Positions 17,299 to 26,472 of a stretch of 48,108 nt of DNA are shown in pieces. The stretch spans positions 1-48,108 of the forward strand of contig NZ_JAJCYB010000017.1 of NCBI RefSeq assembly GCF_029263155.1, read 5' to 3'. The DNA is from Pseudonocardia sp. GTDB lineage: Bacteria; Actinomycetota; Actinomycetes; Mycobacteriales; Pseudonocardiaceae. Under the pieces are notes generated by a model. That model worked only from the letters and a program-made list of their open reading frames with translations. It had not been told where the DNA came from and did no database searches. Numbering within the stretch: position 1 is the first letter of the stretch; each line of letters begins with the position of its first letter. Position numbers and translations under genes: made by a program.

Positions 17299-19956
17299 AT
17301 GGCGCGTTCCTGGCCGCTGGTGGGCCGGGGGGACGAGCTCCGCGACGTCGCCGCGATGATGGGGCGCCCGGGCACCCCCGGTCTGGTCGTCCGCGGACCG
17401 CCCGGGATCGGCAAGACGAGGCTGGTCACCGAGGTACTGGCCCGTGCCCCGGCCGCTCGCTTCCGCGTACACCGGGCGACGGGCACCCGCGCCGCGGCCA
17501 CGTTGCCGCTGGCGGCGGTGAGCCACCTGCTTCCCGAGGCCGGGCCGCATCCGGCGGACTTCGACCTGCTGCGGCGCACCTCGCGCGCCCTGGTCGCGAA
17601 CGCCGGACCGCGTCGGGTCGTGGTGGCCGTCGACGACGCCCACCTCCTCGACGACGCATCGGCGGCCCTCCTGCAGCACCTCGTGACGGCGTCGCCGGTG
17701 TTCGTGGTGGCCACCGTCCGGGACGGCGAACCGAGCCCGGACGCCATCCGATGGTGCAGCCGCGACGGCCCGACCGAGCAGTTGGACCTCGGCCCGCTCT
17801 CCGACGAGGAGGTGCACGAAGCGCTGCGCTCCGCGCTCGGCGCGCCGGTCAGCGGCTCGCTCGTGCACCGGTTGAGCGCGCTGTCGGCAGGCAATCCGCT
17901 GCTCCTCACCGAGCTGGTGACCGCCGCGCTGGAGGAGGGACGGCTGACCCGGCGGTCCGGACTGTGGCGGCTCACCGGCGACTGGGCGTGCGGCCGTGCC
18001 CTTCCCGAACTGGTGCGGGACAGGCTCGACCGGTTGAGCCCGCAGGCGTACGCGGCCGCGCAGCTGGTGGCGCTCAGCGAACCGATCGGTGCCGCCGAGG
18101 TGGAAGCGATGCTTTCCGCCGAGGCCCTCGAGGCACTGGAGAGCGAGGACCTGCTCGTGGCCGCCCCCAGCGGGCGGCGCCGGCAGGTACGACTGGTCCA
18201 CCCGCTCTACACCGAGGCGCTCTGCGCCACGATTACCCCGCTGCGGGCTCGTGCCGCCTACCGGGCGTTGGCCGACGCGCTGGGGCGGACCGGGGCCCGC
18301 CGTCGCGAGGACGCGCTCCGGCTGGCGGTGTACCGCACGGAGGCCGGTGAGCCCACCGACCCGGAGCTGCTGCTGCGGGCGGCCCAGCAGGACGAGGCCC
18401 TCCTCGACCGGGGCGTCGCCGAGCGGCTGGCCCGCACGGCCGAGGAGTCCGGTGGAGGGCTGCGCGCCCGGTTCGTCCGCGTCGAGGCGCTGCGCTGGAT
18501 GGGTCGTTCCGAGGACGCCCATGCGCTGCTCACCGACGCGCCGATCGCGGCTGCGCCCGCCGCGCTGCGCGCCCGGGCCGCGACCCTCCGCGCGAGCATC
18601 CTCCTCGTCGGTCTGAACCGCGTCGCCGAGGCCGGGCAGGTGCTGGCCGACGCCCGTGCCGACCTCACCCGGGACCCGGACGCGGACCCGGACGTCGTCC
18701 GGGCCGAGTGCGCCGGGTTCGACGTCCTGGAGGCCGAGTTCCGGTTCAACCTCGGCCGGATCTCCGACTCCGTCGCCGCCGCCGACCGCGCGCTCTGCGC
18801 GGAGCACGCCCGGGCCTCGACCCGGGTGAGCGCGGCGGCCGTCGCCACCGTCGCGATGACCTGGGCCGCGCAGCCCGAGCGGGCCCGGACCGTCGCGACC
18901 GGCGCCCGGGAGTGGTCCCGGGCGTGCCGACCGGGCGGGCCCGGGGTCGCGGTGGAGAACCTGCTCGCGCTCACCCACAGCCTGGCCCACCTCTACGCGG
19001 GACGTCTCGACGCCGCCCAGCGGCTCGCCGATCTCGGCTACCGGCGTGCGCTGGACCTGGGGTCCGAGGCGCTGCAGGGCCAGTCGGCACTGGCGCTGGG
19101 GCACGTGGCCCTGCTGCGCGGCCGGGTCGCCACGGCCCGGCGGTGGCTGCGGGAGGCGAGCGCGCTGATCGAGCGGCACGCGCCCGCGATGGGCCGGTTC
19201 GGCACCGCGTACGCGCTCAGCTCGGCCGGCGAGGCGGCCGCGCTCGCGGGAGACCACACCGAGGCGGACTCGGCCGGTCCCCGAGCCGGCGATGTCCTCC
19301 CGCCCGGTGCCCTGCTGTGCAACCGGGACCGACCCCGGGTGTGGGCCGCGGCGGCCGAGGGAAGGACAGCGACGGCAGTGCGGCTCGCACTGTCCGGCGC
19401 CGACGATCTCGCCGCCGCGGGAGCGACCCTGTTCGAGGCCATGGCCTGTCACGACGTCGTCCGGCTCGGCGCCCCCGACCGGGTCGCGAGCCGGCTCGAC
19501 CGGCTGGCGGCGGGCTCCGACAGCGAACTCGTCCGGCTCTGGGCCGCACACGCCGAGGCGCTGGTCGCCGACGACGCCGCCGCGCTCGACCGGATCACCG
19601 GGGAGTTCGCCCGCACGGGGACCGAGCTGCTCGCCGCGGAGTCGGCCGCCCAGGCCGCCGACGCCCACCGGCGCGCCGGGGCCCCTGCCCGGGCGGCGGT
19701 GTCCGCGCACCGCTCCCGGGAGCTGGCCGGGCGGTGCGAGGGCGCCCGCACCCCGGGGCTCGCACTGGCCGGGGACCCCACGCCGCTCACCCCGCGCGAA
19801 CGTGAGGTCGCAGCCCTCGCCACACGGGGCTTGCCCGACCGCGACATCGCGGCCCAGATCGGCGTGTCCGAGCGCACGATCCACAACCACCTGCACCGCG
19901 CGTACGGCAAGCTGGGCATCCGCAGCCGCCGCCAGCTCCGGTCGATCCTGCCCTGA
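17299..19956 (+). CDS. Large ATP-binding LuxR-family (LAL-type) transcriptional regulator
   Basis: 885 residues. An N-terminal STAND/AAA ATPase domain has Walker A GPPGIGKTR near residue 34 and Walker B VVVAVDDAHLL near 107. A long Ala/Arg-rich helical middle with TPR-like repeats follows. The C-terminal LuxR HTH (LTPREREVAALATRGLPDRD, then SERTIHNHLHRAYGKLGIRS) ends the protein. LAL regulators couple ligand and ATP binding to transcription activation. The ligand and targets cannot be read from sequence, but the neighbourhood suggests a stress or redox role. Start at the ATG at 17299, next to a GGGCCTACCGT promoter-like region. Confidence 0.85.
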   Translation: MARSWPLVGRGDELRDVAAMMGRPGTPGLVVRGPPGIGKTRLVTEVLARAPAARFRVHRATGTRAAATLPLAAVSHLLPEAGPHPADFDLLRRTSRALVANAGPRRVVVAVDDAHLLDDASAALLQHLVTASPVFVVATVRDGEPSPDAIRWCSRDGPTEQLDLGPLSDEEVHEALRSALGAPVSGSLVHRLSALSAGNPLLLTELVTAALEEGRLTRRSGLWRLTGDWACGRALPELVRDRLDRLSPQAYAAAQLVALSEPIGAAEVEAMLSAEALEALESEDLLVAAPSGRRRQVRLVHPLYTEALCATITPLRARAAYRALADALGRTGARRREDALRLAVYRTEAGEPTDPELLLRAAQQDEALLDRGVAERLARTAEESGGGLRARFVRVEALRWMGRSEDAHALLTDAPIAAAPAALRARAATLRASILLVGLNRVAEAGQVLADARADLTRDPDADPDVVRAECAGFDVLEAEFRFNLGRISDSVAAADRALCAEHARASTRVSAAAVATVAMTWAAQPERARTVATGAREWSRACRPGGPGVAVENLLALTHSLAHLYAGRLDAAQRLADLGYRRALDLGSEALQGQSALALGHVALLRGRVATARRWLREASALIERHAPAMGRFGTAYALSSAGEAAALAGDHTEADSAGPRAGDVLPPGALLCNRDRPRVWAAAAEGRTATAVRLALSGADDLAAAGATLFEAMACHDVVRLGAPDRVASRLDRLAAGSDSELVRLWAAHAEALVADDAAALDRITGEFARTGTELLAAESAAQAADAHRRAGAPARAAVSAHRSRELAGRCEGARTPGLALAGDPTPLTPREREVAALATRGLPDRDIAAQIGVSERTIHNHLHRAYGKLGIRSRRQLRSILP

Positions 19957-20129
19957 GATCCCGATCCACATGGGCCCGCCCGGGGCGACCGCGCACGACG
20001 CCGCCTCGCCGATCACGCCGTGCGACACTCGCGCACCGAACCGGGTTTCGCTCGGCGTCGGCGGCCCGCGAAGCCCGGTTCAGCGCGCGAACCCAACCGG
20101 CTGTCGGTGCTCACCGCCCGGCTCTCGGC

Positions 20130-20165
20130 GGGACTTCCGGCCCCCGAACGGGGGCCGTGCGCCGC
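20130..20165 (+). promoter_or_regulatory. Tandem DosR-type boxes upstream of the DUF1918 gene
   Basis: GGGACTTCCGGCCC (20130-20143) matches all fixed positions and closely resembles the M. tuberculosis DosR consensus GGGACTTNNGGCCC. GGGCCGTGCGCCGC (20152-20165, 7/8) lies 22 bp away. They are 73-86 and 51-64 bases upstream of the ATG at 20216. The rest of the 259-bp gap between the LuxR-type regulator and this gene holds no recognisable ORF. Confidence 0.7.
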
Positions 20166-20215
20166 TCGCGGCGTGGCCCGCGGACGGGCAGCGTAGTGCC
20201 CGGAGGTGACGTGCG

Positions 20216-20473
20216 ATGACTGCACCGAACAAGACCGGCGCACATGTCGGAGACTGGCTGGTGGTGCCCGTTCCACCGGTGGAGCGGGGCTGGCGCTGGG
20301 GCCGGATCGTCGAGGAGCTCGCCGGACCGGGTCCCGCCCGGTTCCGGGTGCGCTGGGTCGGCAACGACCGTGACTCGCTGGTGGTGCCACCCCCGGGCTA
20401 CCGCATCGAGAGCGCCGCCCGCTGGCCGCAGGCGCCGTCGAGTGCCATCGGACTGTGGCCGCATCCCGCCTGA
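20216..20473 (+). CDS. DUF1918 protein (Rv0569/Rv2302-like)
   Basis: 85 residues: GAHVGDWLVVPVPPVERGWR, then GRIVEELAGPGPARFRVRWV and DSLVVPPPGYRIES. This is the small SH3-like beta-barrel DUF1918 fold. M. tuberculosis Rv0569 of this family is a DosR-regulon member. The best DosR-type box in the window lies 73 bp upstream, so membership of the same regulon is likely here. The STAS gene begins 88 bp downstream on the same strand. Molecular function unknown; a nucleic-acid-binding role has been suspected for the family. Confidence 0.85.
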   Translation: MTAPNKTGAHVGDWLVVPVPPVERGWRWGRIVEELAGPGPARFRVRWVGNDRDSLVVPPPGYRIESAARWPQAPSSAIGLWPHPA

Positions 20474-20561
20474 TCTCTCGGCTGTCGAGTAACGTCGCCA
20501 CCGAAACAGCCGACATCGGATCGTGCCGGCCGACGGTGGCCGAAGGACGAGAGGCTCGTGG

Positions 20562-20942
20562 ATGTCCGGACAGATCTCGCGGGTGCCGCTGCAGGTCAGC
20601 ACCACGTTGCGCAGCGGCGGTGAGGCGACGATGGCCGTGTCGGGCACCGTCGAGCGGGAGTCGGTCGCCCGCCTGGACACCCTGGTGACCGCGCTCTGCG
20701 CGGCGGGGGCGACCCGTGTCGTCGTCGACCTCTCGCGGGTCTCGGCCTGCGACCGGTCGCTGCTCGCCGTGCTCGAGCGGACCCGGAGCCAGGTGGAGGC
20801 GATGGGCGGATGGTTGGTGCTGGACGGGTCTCCCGCCACGATGAGTGCCTATGACGAGCTGCCGCTCGACGCGGTCTTCCGCATCTACCGGGACGCCTGC
20901 GGCTACCGGGGCGGCGCACCGCTCGCCGCGGGTGCGCGCTGA
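20562..20942 (+). CDS. STAS-domain protein (anti-sigma-factor-antagonist type)
   Basis: 126 residues from an ATG with GAGAGG upstream. A single STAS fold is visible: VSGTVERESVARLDTLVTAL, RVVVDLSRVSACDRSLLAVL, WLVLDGSPATMSAYDEL. In SpoIIAA-type antagonists a serine near the centre is phosphorylated by a partner kinase; here the segment VSACDRSLL holds candidate serines. No anti-sigma factor or kinase is adjacent. It may be co-transcribed with the DUF1918 gene from the DosR-box promoter. Confidence 0.78.
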   Translation: MSGQISRVPLQVSTTLRSGGEATMAVSGTVERESVARLDTLVTALCAAGATRVVVDLSRVSACDRSLLAVLERTRSQVEAMGGWLVLDGSPATMSAYDELPLDAVFRIYRDACGYRGGAPLAAGAR

Positions 20943-20963
20943 GCGGCGGTGCCGCTCAGCGCG

Positions 20964-21611
20964 TCAGCGAGGGCCGTGGCGCAGCTCGGCGGCGTAGACG
21001 GCGGCCTCGGTGCGCCGGGAGAAGCCGAGCTTGTGCAGCAGCGAGGAGACGTAGTTCTTGACGGTCTTCTCGGCGAGGTACATCTCGGCGCCGATCTGGC
21101 GGTTGGTGAGACCCTCGGCGATCAGTTCGAGGATGCGCCGCTCCTGCGGGCTGAGCGTGTCGTAGCGGGGATCGCTGGGCGCGTCGCCCGTGCGCAGGCG
21201 TTCGAGGACCGCGGCGGTGGCACGCGGATCCAGCAGCGATCCGCCGGCTGCGACCGTGCGCACCGCGCCGACGAGATCCATGCCGGTGACCTGCTTGAGC
21301 AGGTATCCCGAGGCTCCGGCCATGATCGCGCCGAAGAGCGCCTCGTCGTCGGAGTAGGACGTGAGCATGAGGCACGCGGGTGCCGGGGTGACCGCCGAGC
21401 GCATGTCCCGGCAGACCGTCACGCCGTCGCCGTCGGGGAGGCGGACGTCGAGGATCGCGACGTCCGGGCGCAGGGCGGGGATGCGGGCGATGGCCTGGGC
21501 GGCGGTGCCGGCCTCGCCGACGACGGTGATGTCGTCCTCGGACTCCAGCAGCTGCGCGATGCCGCGCCGGACGATCTCGTGGTCGTCCAGGAGGAATACG
21601 GAGATGGACAC
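20964..21611 (-). CDS. devR: DevR/DosR-type NarL-family response regulator
   Basis: 215 residues. The receiver domain has the acidic pair D9/D10, phospho-acceptor Asp55 (VAILDVRLPD), and the conserved lysine in GYLLKQVTG. The C-terminal LuxR HTH reads LSPQERRILELIAEGLTNRQ followed by EKTVKNYVSSLLHKLG, nearly identical to the DNA-recognition region of mycobacterial DosR, whose Lys-x2-Lys-Asn residues contact GGG half-sites. That supports reading the local GGGNC…GNCCC boxes as its targets. It converges on the STAS gene and is not in an operon with devS. A perfect box lies 80-93 bases upstream, suggesting autoregulation. Confidence 0.93.
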   Translation of the reverse strand: MSISVFLLDDHEIVRRGIAQLLESEDDITVVGEAGTAAQAIARIPALRPDVAILDVRLPDGDGVTVCRDMRSAVTPAPACLMLTSYSDDEALFGAIMAGASGYLLKQVTGMDLVGAVRTVAAGGSLLDPRATAAVLERLRTGDAPSDPRYDTLSPQERRILELIAEGLTNRQIGAEMYLAEKTVKNYVSSLLHKLGFSRRTEAAVYAAELRHGPR

Positions 21612-21690
21612 GGTCGGGCTCCTCGTCGTCGGTATGTCGACGGTATCGGCGGACGGCGGGCCCCGGTGCCGCCGTTGGACCTGTCCGGCG

Positions 21691-21704
21691 GGGCCGAACG
21701 GCCC
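21691..21704 (-). promoter_or_regulatory. DosR-type box upstream of devR
   Basis: GGGCCGAACGGCCC is a perfect 6-2-6 palindrome matching all fixed positions, 80-93 bases upstream of devR and 11 bases beyond the stop of nitroreductase 3. A 2-nt centre makes a terminator hairpin unlikely. No partner 22 bp away is visible. Confidence 0.6.
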
Positions 21705-21714
21705 GGCTCCGGGG

Positions 21715-22695
21715 TCAGGGCCGGATCAGTACCGACTCGAGTGCGCGGCGTGGGGTCGCCTCGAGGCGCCCCGCCGCGGGGTCGGGGTACCCGACCCGGA
21801 TCACCAGCTGCGGATGGTCCGGCGACCGCAGGACGTGCGCGGCCAGGCGGGTCCGCACGGCCGCGACCTCCTGGGACTGGCTCAGCGGGGTCGTCGCGAG
21901 CCCCTCGCCGGTCGCCGTGAGCAGGGCGGCGCTGGCCGCCTCCCCGGCGAGCAGGTGGTCGATCACGCCGTCACCGGCGGTCGTGAGGACGAGCAGGACC
22001 GACCCGTCGTCGGTCGCCCAGCGGCGCCGGGTGTCGGCGAGCCGGCCGCGGGGGAACCGCCGCAGGTCCGGGTCCCCGCTGCCGGCGGTCCGCGCGCCGG
22101 CCGGGACGCCGTCGCGGGCGGCCGCCCAGCGGTGGCTCCAGATCGCCAGCTCGGCGGCATAGCCCGGGGCGAACCGCTGCCGGGCACCGGCGTCGGCCAG
22201 CAGCTCGTCGAGCCGGTGCCGGGCCCCGTCGTCGACGACCGGCACCAGCAGCGCACCACTACCCGCCGCGGCGGTGACGAGCCGGTCGAGGACCCGGGGA
22301 GGAACCGGTTCGGCTCCGAGGGGCCGCCGGTCGGTACGCCGCTCCTCGATCGCGCGGCTCAGCCTGGCGAGCGCCGACACGGGAGCGCCGCTCCGCACCG
22401 TCACGGTGGCCAGGTGCCAACGGTCCTCCACCGTGGGCAGCCGGTCGACCCGTGCCGACAGCCCCGCCGCCGCGAGGGCCACGCGAAGGTGGTGCAGCGC
22501 CGAACCGCAGCTCAGCACGAGATCGCGGCGGTCGGGGTCGGTGGCCACCAGGTGCCGCGCCGGGTCGGCGTGCAGCTCGATCGCGCCGTCGGCGAGCCGC
22601 CACCGCCACGGCTGTGTGTTGTGCACCGACGGTGCCCGCAGGGCCCGCTCCACCGCTGCCGCCAGCACTCCGGCGGGCACGCGCTCCTCGTCCAT
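21715..22695 (-). CDS. Acg-family nitroreductase-like protein 3
   Basis: 326 residues, starting MDEERVPAGVLAAAVERALR. Signature RAPSVHNTQPWRWRL, then HADPARHLVATDPDRRDLVL, ERRTDRRPL, GEAASAALLTATGEGLATTP and PQLVIRVGYPDP. Asn-Thr-Gln replaces the Asn-Ser-Gln of the other two paralogues. It lies upstream of devR on the same strand with 103 bp between, so read-through into devR is possible. Predicted flavin-binding protein of the dormancy regulon; the reaction is unknown. Confidence 0.85.
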   Translation of the reverse strand: MDEERVPAGVLAAAVERALRAPSVHNTQPWRWRLADGAIELHADPARHLVATDPDRRDLVLSCGSALHHLRVALAAAGLSARVDRLPTVEDRWHLATVTVRSGAPVSALARLSRAIEERRTDRRPLGAEPVPPRVLDRLVTAAAGSGALLVPVVDDGARHRLDELLADAGARQRFAPGYAAELAIWSHRWAAARDGVPAGARTAGSGDPDLRRFPRGRLADTRRRWATDDGSVLLVLTTAGDGVIDHLLAGEAASAALLTATGEGLATTPLSQSQEVAAVRTRLAAHVLRSPDHPQLVIRVGYPDPAAGRLEATPRRALESVLIRP

Positions 22696-22775
22696 ACCCG
22701 CACCCTTCGCCGCCCGGACCGGGCCCGCCAGAGGCCCGACGGCACCGGTTCCGCTGACGAACCGCGAGGCGGGGC

Positions 22776-22811
22776 GGGCCGTCGGTCACGACGTCGAGGG
22801 CCGATCGGACG
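22776..22811 (-). promoter_or_regulatory. Candidate DosR-type boxes upstream of nitroreductase 3
   Basis: GGGCCGTCGGTCAC (22776-22789, 7/8) and GGGCCGATCGGACG (22798-22811, 6/8) are again 22 bp apart. They lie 81-94 and 103-116 bases upstream of the start. Weaker than the others; the remaining part of the 184-bp gap shows nothing else. Confidence 0.35.
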
Positions 22812-22879
22812 GGCCGATCACCGGGCCGGGACGGGACCTCCGGCCGGTTCCCGCGGGTGGCCGCGGCCGTGATCGAGGC

Positions 22880-23686
22880 TCAGAAGACCAGCACCTCGCT
22901 GCTGCGCGGCATCAGGTCGCGGGCCCACACCATGTCCATCGCGGCGGGGGTGACGCGGGCGCAGCCGTGCGAGGCCGGGTAGGCGGGCACGCTCGGATAG
23001 CCGTGCACGGCGATCCCGTCGGGGTGGAAGTAGCGGGGGCGGTACAGCTCGCCCAGCGAGCCGTCGCGCACCCCGTCGACGGCCCAGCTGACGGTGAAGC
23101 TGCCCCCGGGGGTGTCGGCGAGCAGACTCCGGCCCGCGAACCGGTAGGGCTCGAAGGTCCCCGTGGAGGTGTGAAGGACGAGCTGCACCTGCCCGTCTCG
23201 CACGAAGCTGATCAGGCCGGCGTCGCGGTCGATCTCGGTGACGGTGCCGCTCCCGCTGCGTGCCCGGGGGCGGGTGCCCGCGTCGAGTGCCGCCGACGTG
23301 GCGGGGCCGACGATGCCGTCGCGGGAGAGCGCGGCGGCACCCTGCAGGGCGTACACGGCCTGCTCGGTCAGCGTCCCGAACGCTCCGTCGGGCTCGCCGA
23401 GCCAGTAGCCCAGCGAGTCGAGCCGCTCCTGCAGGGCGAGCACCTCCGGTCCGGAGTCCCCCCGACGCAGCAGCGACGCCGCCGGTGCGGGGGTGGGGCT
23501 CGCGTCCGGCGTCGTGGTCGTCGTGGAGGTCGTGGAGGTCGTGCTGGTGGTGCCGGCGGGCGGGGTGCCGATCACCGGGCCCGCGCCGGTGGCCGCGGGC
23601 GGGGTGGCGCACGAGGTCGCCAGGATCAGCAACGCGCCCGCCGCGGGTACGGCCAGGCGACGAACGGACGGCAGTGGCACCTTCAT
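22880..23686 (-). CDS. Lipoprotein L,D-transpeptidase with peptidoglycan-binding domain
   Basis: 268 residues. An N-terminal lipoprotein signal peptide ends in the lipobox LATSC (Cys ~26). A Thr/Ser-rich linker with repeated TTS follows, then a PG_binding_1 domain (RGDSGPEVLALQERLDSLGY, then DGIVGPATSAAL). The YkuD catalytic domain carries the active-site cluster IAVHGYPSVPAY…SHGCARV with the catalytic cysteine. Such enzymes form 3-3 cross-links or attach proteins to peptidoglycan outside the membrane. It is divergent from the USP gene at 23915 and its neighbour is a bifunctional PBP, so this is a small cell-wall cluster. Confidence 0.9.
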   Translation of the reverse strand: MKVPLPSVRRLAVPAAGALLILATSCATPPAATGAGPVIGTPPAGTTSTTSTTSTTTTTPDASPTPAPAASLLRRGDSGPEVLALQERLDSLGYWLGEPDGAFGTLTEQAVYALQGAAALSRDGIVGPATSAALDAGTRPRARSGSGTVTEIDRDAGLISFVRDGQVQLVLHTSTGTFEPYRFAGRSLLADTPGGSFTVSWAVDGVRDGSLGELYRPRYFHPDGIAVHGYPSVPAYPASHGCARVTPAAMDMVWARDLMPRSSEVLVF

Positions 23687-23914
23687 GATCCTACAGACGG
23701 ATCGCGGACCGGTTCCGTTGCCGGATACGCCTTGCGATCGCCTGACGTCCCCGCGCCGTGCTGCCTCGGTGGGCCCGGACGGGCGGGGCCTTCCCATGTT
23801 TCCGCGCGGCGGTTGCGGTGAACGCCCGTGGTGGTCCCGGGTGGACGGCGGCAGATGGCCGCGGTCCGGGACCGGTACGCGGGCCCGCTCGCGGTCGAGG
23901 GGAAGGAGACGGTG

Positions 23915-24373
23915 ATGGCGACCGACCGGATCGTGGTGGGGGTGGACGGATCTGCCGCGGCGCACGCCGCGGTGGACTGGGCCGTGCGGCACGCGCAGCG
24001 ACTGTCGGCGGGGCTGCGGCTGGTCGCCGTGTGGGCGCCGACCCTGCCGGTCGCGGTGCCCGCGGTGCCGCTGGGTGCCGCGCCCGAACCGCTCAGCGGC
24101 GGCACCGCCGTGGACGCCGCCGAGCGCGTCGCCCGCACGGCGCTCGACGACGCGGCGTCGCGGGCCGCCGCGCTGGGGGACCGGATCGAGCGGCACCTGG
24201 AGCCGGGGGAGGCGGGTGACGTGCTCGTCGGCCACGCCGAGCAGGCCGATCTGCTGGTCCTCGGCAACGGCAGGCACGGCGTGCTCGCCGGCGCCGTCAC
24301 GGGTTCGGTGGGGCAGCACTGCGTGCGGCACGCCGGGTGCGCCGTCGTCCTGGTCCCCGGGGCCGCCGGGTGA
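23915..24373 (+). CDS. Single-domain universal stress protein
   Basis: 152 residues; ATG at 23915 with AAGGAG seven bases upstream. The N-terminal strand IVVGVDGSAAAHAAVDWAVR is typical, and the C-terminal loop is LLVLGNGRHGVLAGAVTGSV, which keeps glycine-rich spacing but lacks the usual VVVGSRG wording. UspA-family proteins bind ATP or other nucleotides and accumulate under stress. Unlike the tandem USP at 9638 it shows no clear DosR box in its 228-bp upstream region. It converges with the PBP gene. Confidence 0.88.
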   Translation: MATDRIVVGVDGSAAAHAAVDWAVRHAQRLSAGLRLVAVWAPTLPVAVPAVPLGAAPEPLSGGTAVDAAERVARTALDDAASRAAALGDRIERHLEPGEAGDVLVGHAEQADLLVLGNGRHGVLAGAVTGSVGQHCVRHAGCAVVLVPGAAG

Positions 24374-24423
24374 GCCCGCGGCAGGGCCGGCACGCGTGAC
24401 GCGCGCCTGACGTGAGGTGATCG

Positions 24424-26472
24424 TCACCCGGCCGACCCGGTGCCGGGCAACGCGACGTCGGGACGCCCCTCGTGCAGTGGCCCCATCGTCGCGAACCAGG
24501 TCCGCGCCGGGGCCGTGCCGCCGAACAGCGTGCCCTCGTCGCACAGCCGCGGCGGGTCGCCGGCGCACACCGGGCGGCCGCGGTCCGACCAGGTCATCAC
24601 CGAGCCGGCGAGCTGCGGTGTCGCGCCGAGGAAGGCGGCGGACCGGTTGCTCTGCGTGGTCCCGGTCTTGCCGATCATCGGGCGGTCCCAGCCCGCGGCG
24701 TCGGCGGCGTCCTGCGCCGTCCCGATCGTGTGGTCGTCGGACAGCCCCGTGACGAGCCTGGCGGCCAGCTCCTCGGGCACCGCCTGCTCGCACGGCGCCG
24801 CCTCGACCGCGACGGGCGCGCCGGCGCGGTCGGTCACGGCGGCAACCGGGTCGGGCGGGCACCAGGTGCCGCCGCTGATCACGGTCGCGGCGACGTTGGC
24901 CAGCTCCAGCGGTATCGCGGGCACCGGCCCCAGCGTGAACGACGCGCGTTCCTGCGCCCGGACCGCGTCGCCGACGGTGCCCCCGTCCGGCAGCTGGACG
25001 GCGAGACTCTCGCGCATCCCGAGCCGGCGGGCCATGTCGACCACCGGGTCGACGCTGCCGAGCCGGTCGAGCAGGGTCAGGAACGTCGTGTTGGGCGACA
25101 GGGCGAGTGCCCGCCGCAGCGTGGTCGGATCGGCCGCGCCGCCGTCGCCGGTGACGGTGTAGGGCTCGCCGTCGTCGCCGAAGACCTCGGAGGCGTAGCG
25201 CTCGGGCGCGGGCAGGGGGTCGTCCAGTCCGACCCCGGCCGCCAGCGCGGCGGCCGCGGTGAAGATCTTGTAGGTGGAGCCCGCGCCGTAGGGGACCGGG
25301 TCGGTGGGCAGGGCGTACGCGCTCTGCCCCGCGGCGGCGTCGGGTCCCCACGTGCGGTTGGCGGCGAGCGCCAGCACGCGGCGCGAGTCGCGGCCGGGCT
25401 CGACCACGGCCACCGCGTGCGCGATGCCGGCGGTGGCCGGGACCTGCGCGGTCGCGGCCCGCCGCGCGGCGTCCTGTGCGCGCGGGTCGAGGGTCGTGCG
25501 GACCGTGTATCCGCCGGTGCGCAGCTCGTCCGGGCCGATCCCGAGCCGGCCCAGGTGCTCGACGACGTGGCGGCAGAAGAACCCGGTTCCCGGCCGCGCC
25601 GCCACGCAGCCTTCTTCGGCCTCGCGCAGCGGGTCGACGACACCCAGCCCGCCCGCCCGGGCCCGCTCGGCCTGTGCGGGTGTGAGGGAGCCGACCTGCT
25701 CCATCACCGAGAGGACCAGGTCCCTGCGGTCCCGCGCGGCGGTGGGCTCGGTCACCGGGTCGAACGCCTCCGGGGCCTTGACCAGCGCCGCGAGCAGTGC
25801 GGCCTGGGGCAGGGTCAGCGCGTCGGGTGTGGTGGCGAAGTAGGTGCGCGCGGCGGCGGTCACCCCGTACGCGCCGTTGCCGAAGTACACGGTGTCGAGG
25901 TATCGCGCGAGGATCTCGTCCTTGGTCAGCCGCCGCTCCAGCGCCAGCGCCACCGTGACGTCGCGCAGCTTGCGTTCGAGCGTGTCGGCCGTCGCGGCCT
26001 CCCGTTGCTCGGGTCCCTGCGCGAGGGCGTAGAGGCGGTGGTTCTTGACGTACTGCATGGTGATGGTCGAGGCGCCCTGGCCGTCCAGCGGCGACCCGTT
26101 CGACACCGTGTTGGCGACCAGCGCGCGGCCGACCCCGCGCCAGTCGATCCCGGCGTGTTCGAGGAAGCGGCGGTCCTCGATCGCGACCACCGCCGCCCGC
26201 ATGGTGTCCGCGACCTCGCCCGCGGGCACGCGGTACTGCTCGAACAGCCGCGCGAACGGCACCCCGTCGGCGTCGAGCAGCACGCTCGCCACCGGCATCG
26301 ACGTGCGCTGCGGCAACGGCGCGTCGGGGAGCGGGAGGCCGGCCCGTGTGGCCACCGCGCCCGCGGGCACCGCCAGCAGCGTGCCCAGCAGCACGCCGCT
26401 GAGCAGGACGACCAGCGCGAGCCGGATGACGGTCGGGCCGCGGGGCGGCCCGTGACCGGGGCTACCGGTCAC
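24424..26472 (-). CDS. Bifunctional penicillin-binding protein (GT51 plus transpeptidase)
   Basis: 682 residues with an N-terminal membrane anchor (about 15-40). The glycosyltransferase domain has the catalytic motif EDRRFLEHAG (Glu99) and the motif GASTITMQYVKN. The transpeptidase domain has Ser399-Thr-Tyr-Lys402 (SxxK), Ser459-Pro-Asn461 (SxN) and Lys602-Thr-Gly (KTG). It polymerises and cross-links peptidoglycan outside the membrane. The GTG start at 26472 overlaps the stop of the upstream LpqE-like lipoprotein by 11 bases, so they form an operon. Shorter than PonA-type class A PBPs, without a PASTA tail. Confidence 0.9.
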   Translation of the reverse strand: MTGSPGHGPPRGPTVIRLALVVLLSGVLLGTLLAVPAGAVATRAGLPLPDAPLPQRTSMPVASVLLDADGVPFARLFEQYRVPAGEVADTMRAAVVAIEDRRFLEHAGIDWRGVGRALVANTVSNGSPLDGQGASTITMQYVKNHRLYALAQGPEQREAATADTLERKLRDVTVALALERRLTKDEILARYLDTVYFGNGAYGVTAAARTYFATTPDALTLPQAALLAALVKAPEAFDPVTEPTAARDRRDLVLSVMEQVGSLTPAQAERARAGGLGVVDPLREAEEGCVAARPGTGFFCRHVVEHLGRLGIGPDELRTGGYTVRTTLDPRAQDAARRAATAQVPATAGIAHAVAVVEPGRDSRRVLALAANRTWGPDAAAGQSAYALPTDPVPYGAGSTYKIFTAAAALAAGVGLDDPLPAPERYASEVFGDDGEPYTVTGDGGAADPTTLRRALALSPNTTFLTLLDRLGSVDPVVDMARRLGMRESLAVQLPDGGTVGDAVRAQERASFTLGPVPAIPLELANVAATVISGGTWCPPDPVAAVTDRAGAPVAVEAAPCEQAVPEELAARLVTGLSDDHTIGTAQDAADAAGWDRPMIGKTGTTQSNRSAAFLGATPQLAGSVMTWSDRGRPVCAGDPPRLCDEGTLFGGTAPARTWFATMGPLHEGRPDVALPGTGSAG

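Noticed and set aside
17203..20028. A 941-codon minus-strand open frame over the LuxR-type regulator
   Set aside because: The plus-strand frame has a Walker A motif, a Walker B motif and a LuxR HTH; the minus frame has only biased composition.
21691..21704. GGGCCGAACGGCCC as a terminator of nitroreductase 3
   Set aside because: A two-base loop is too tight for a good hairpin, and the position before devR fits an operator better.
22880..23686. The TTS-repeat region of the L,D-transpeptidase as a separate repeat element
   Set aside because: It codes for a normal flexible Thr/Ser linker after a lipoprotein signal.
23687..23914. DosR box before the single-domain USP
   Set aside because: GC-rich GGGCCC and GGGACC words occur, but none keeps the 6-2-6 spacing; no pair at 22 bp.
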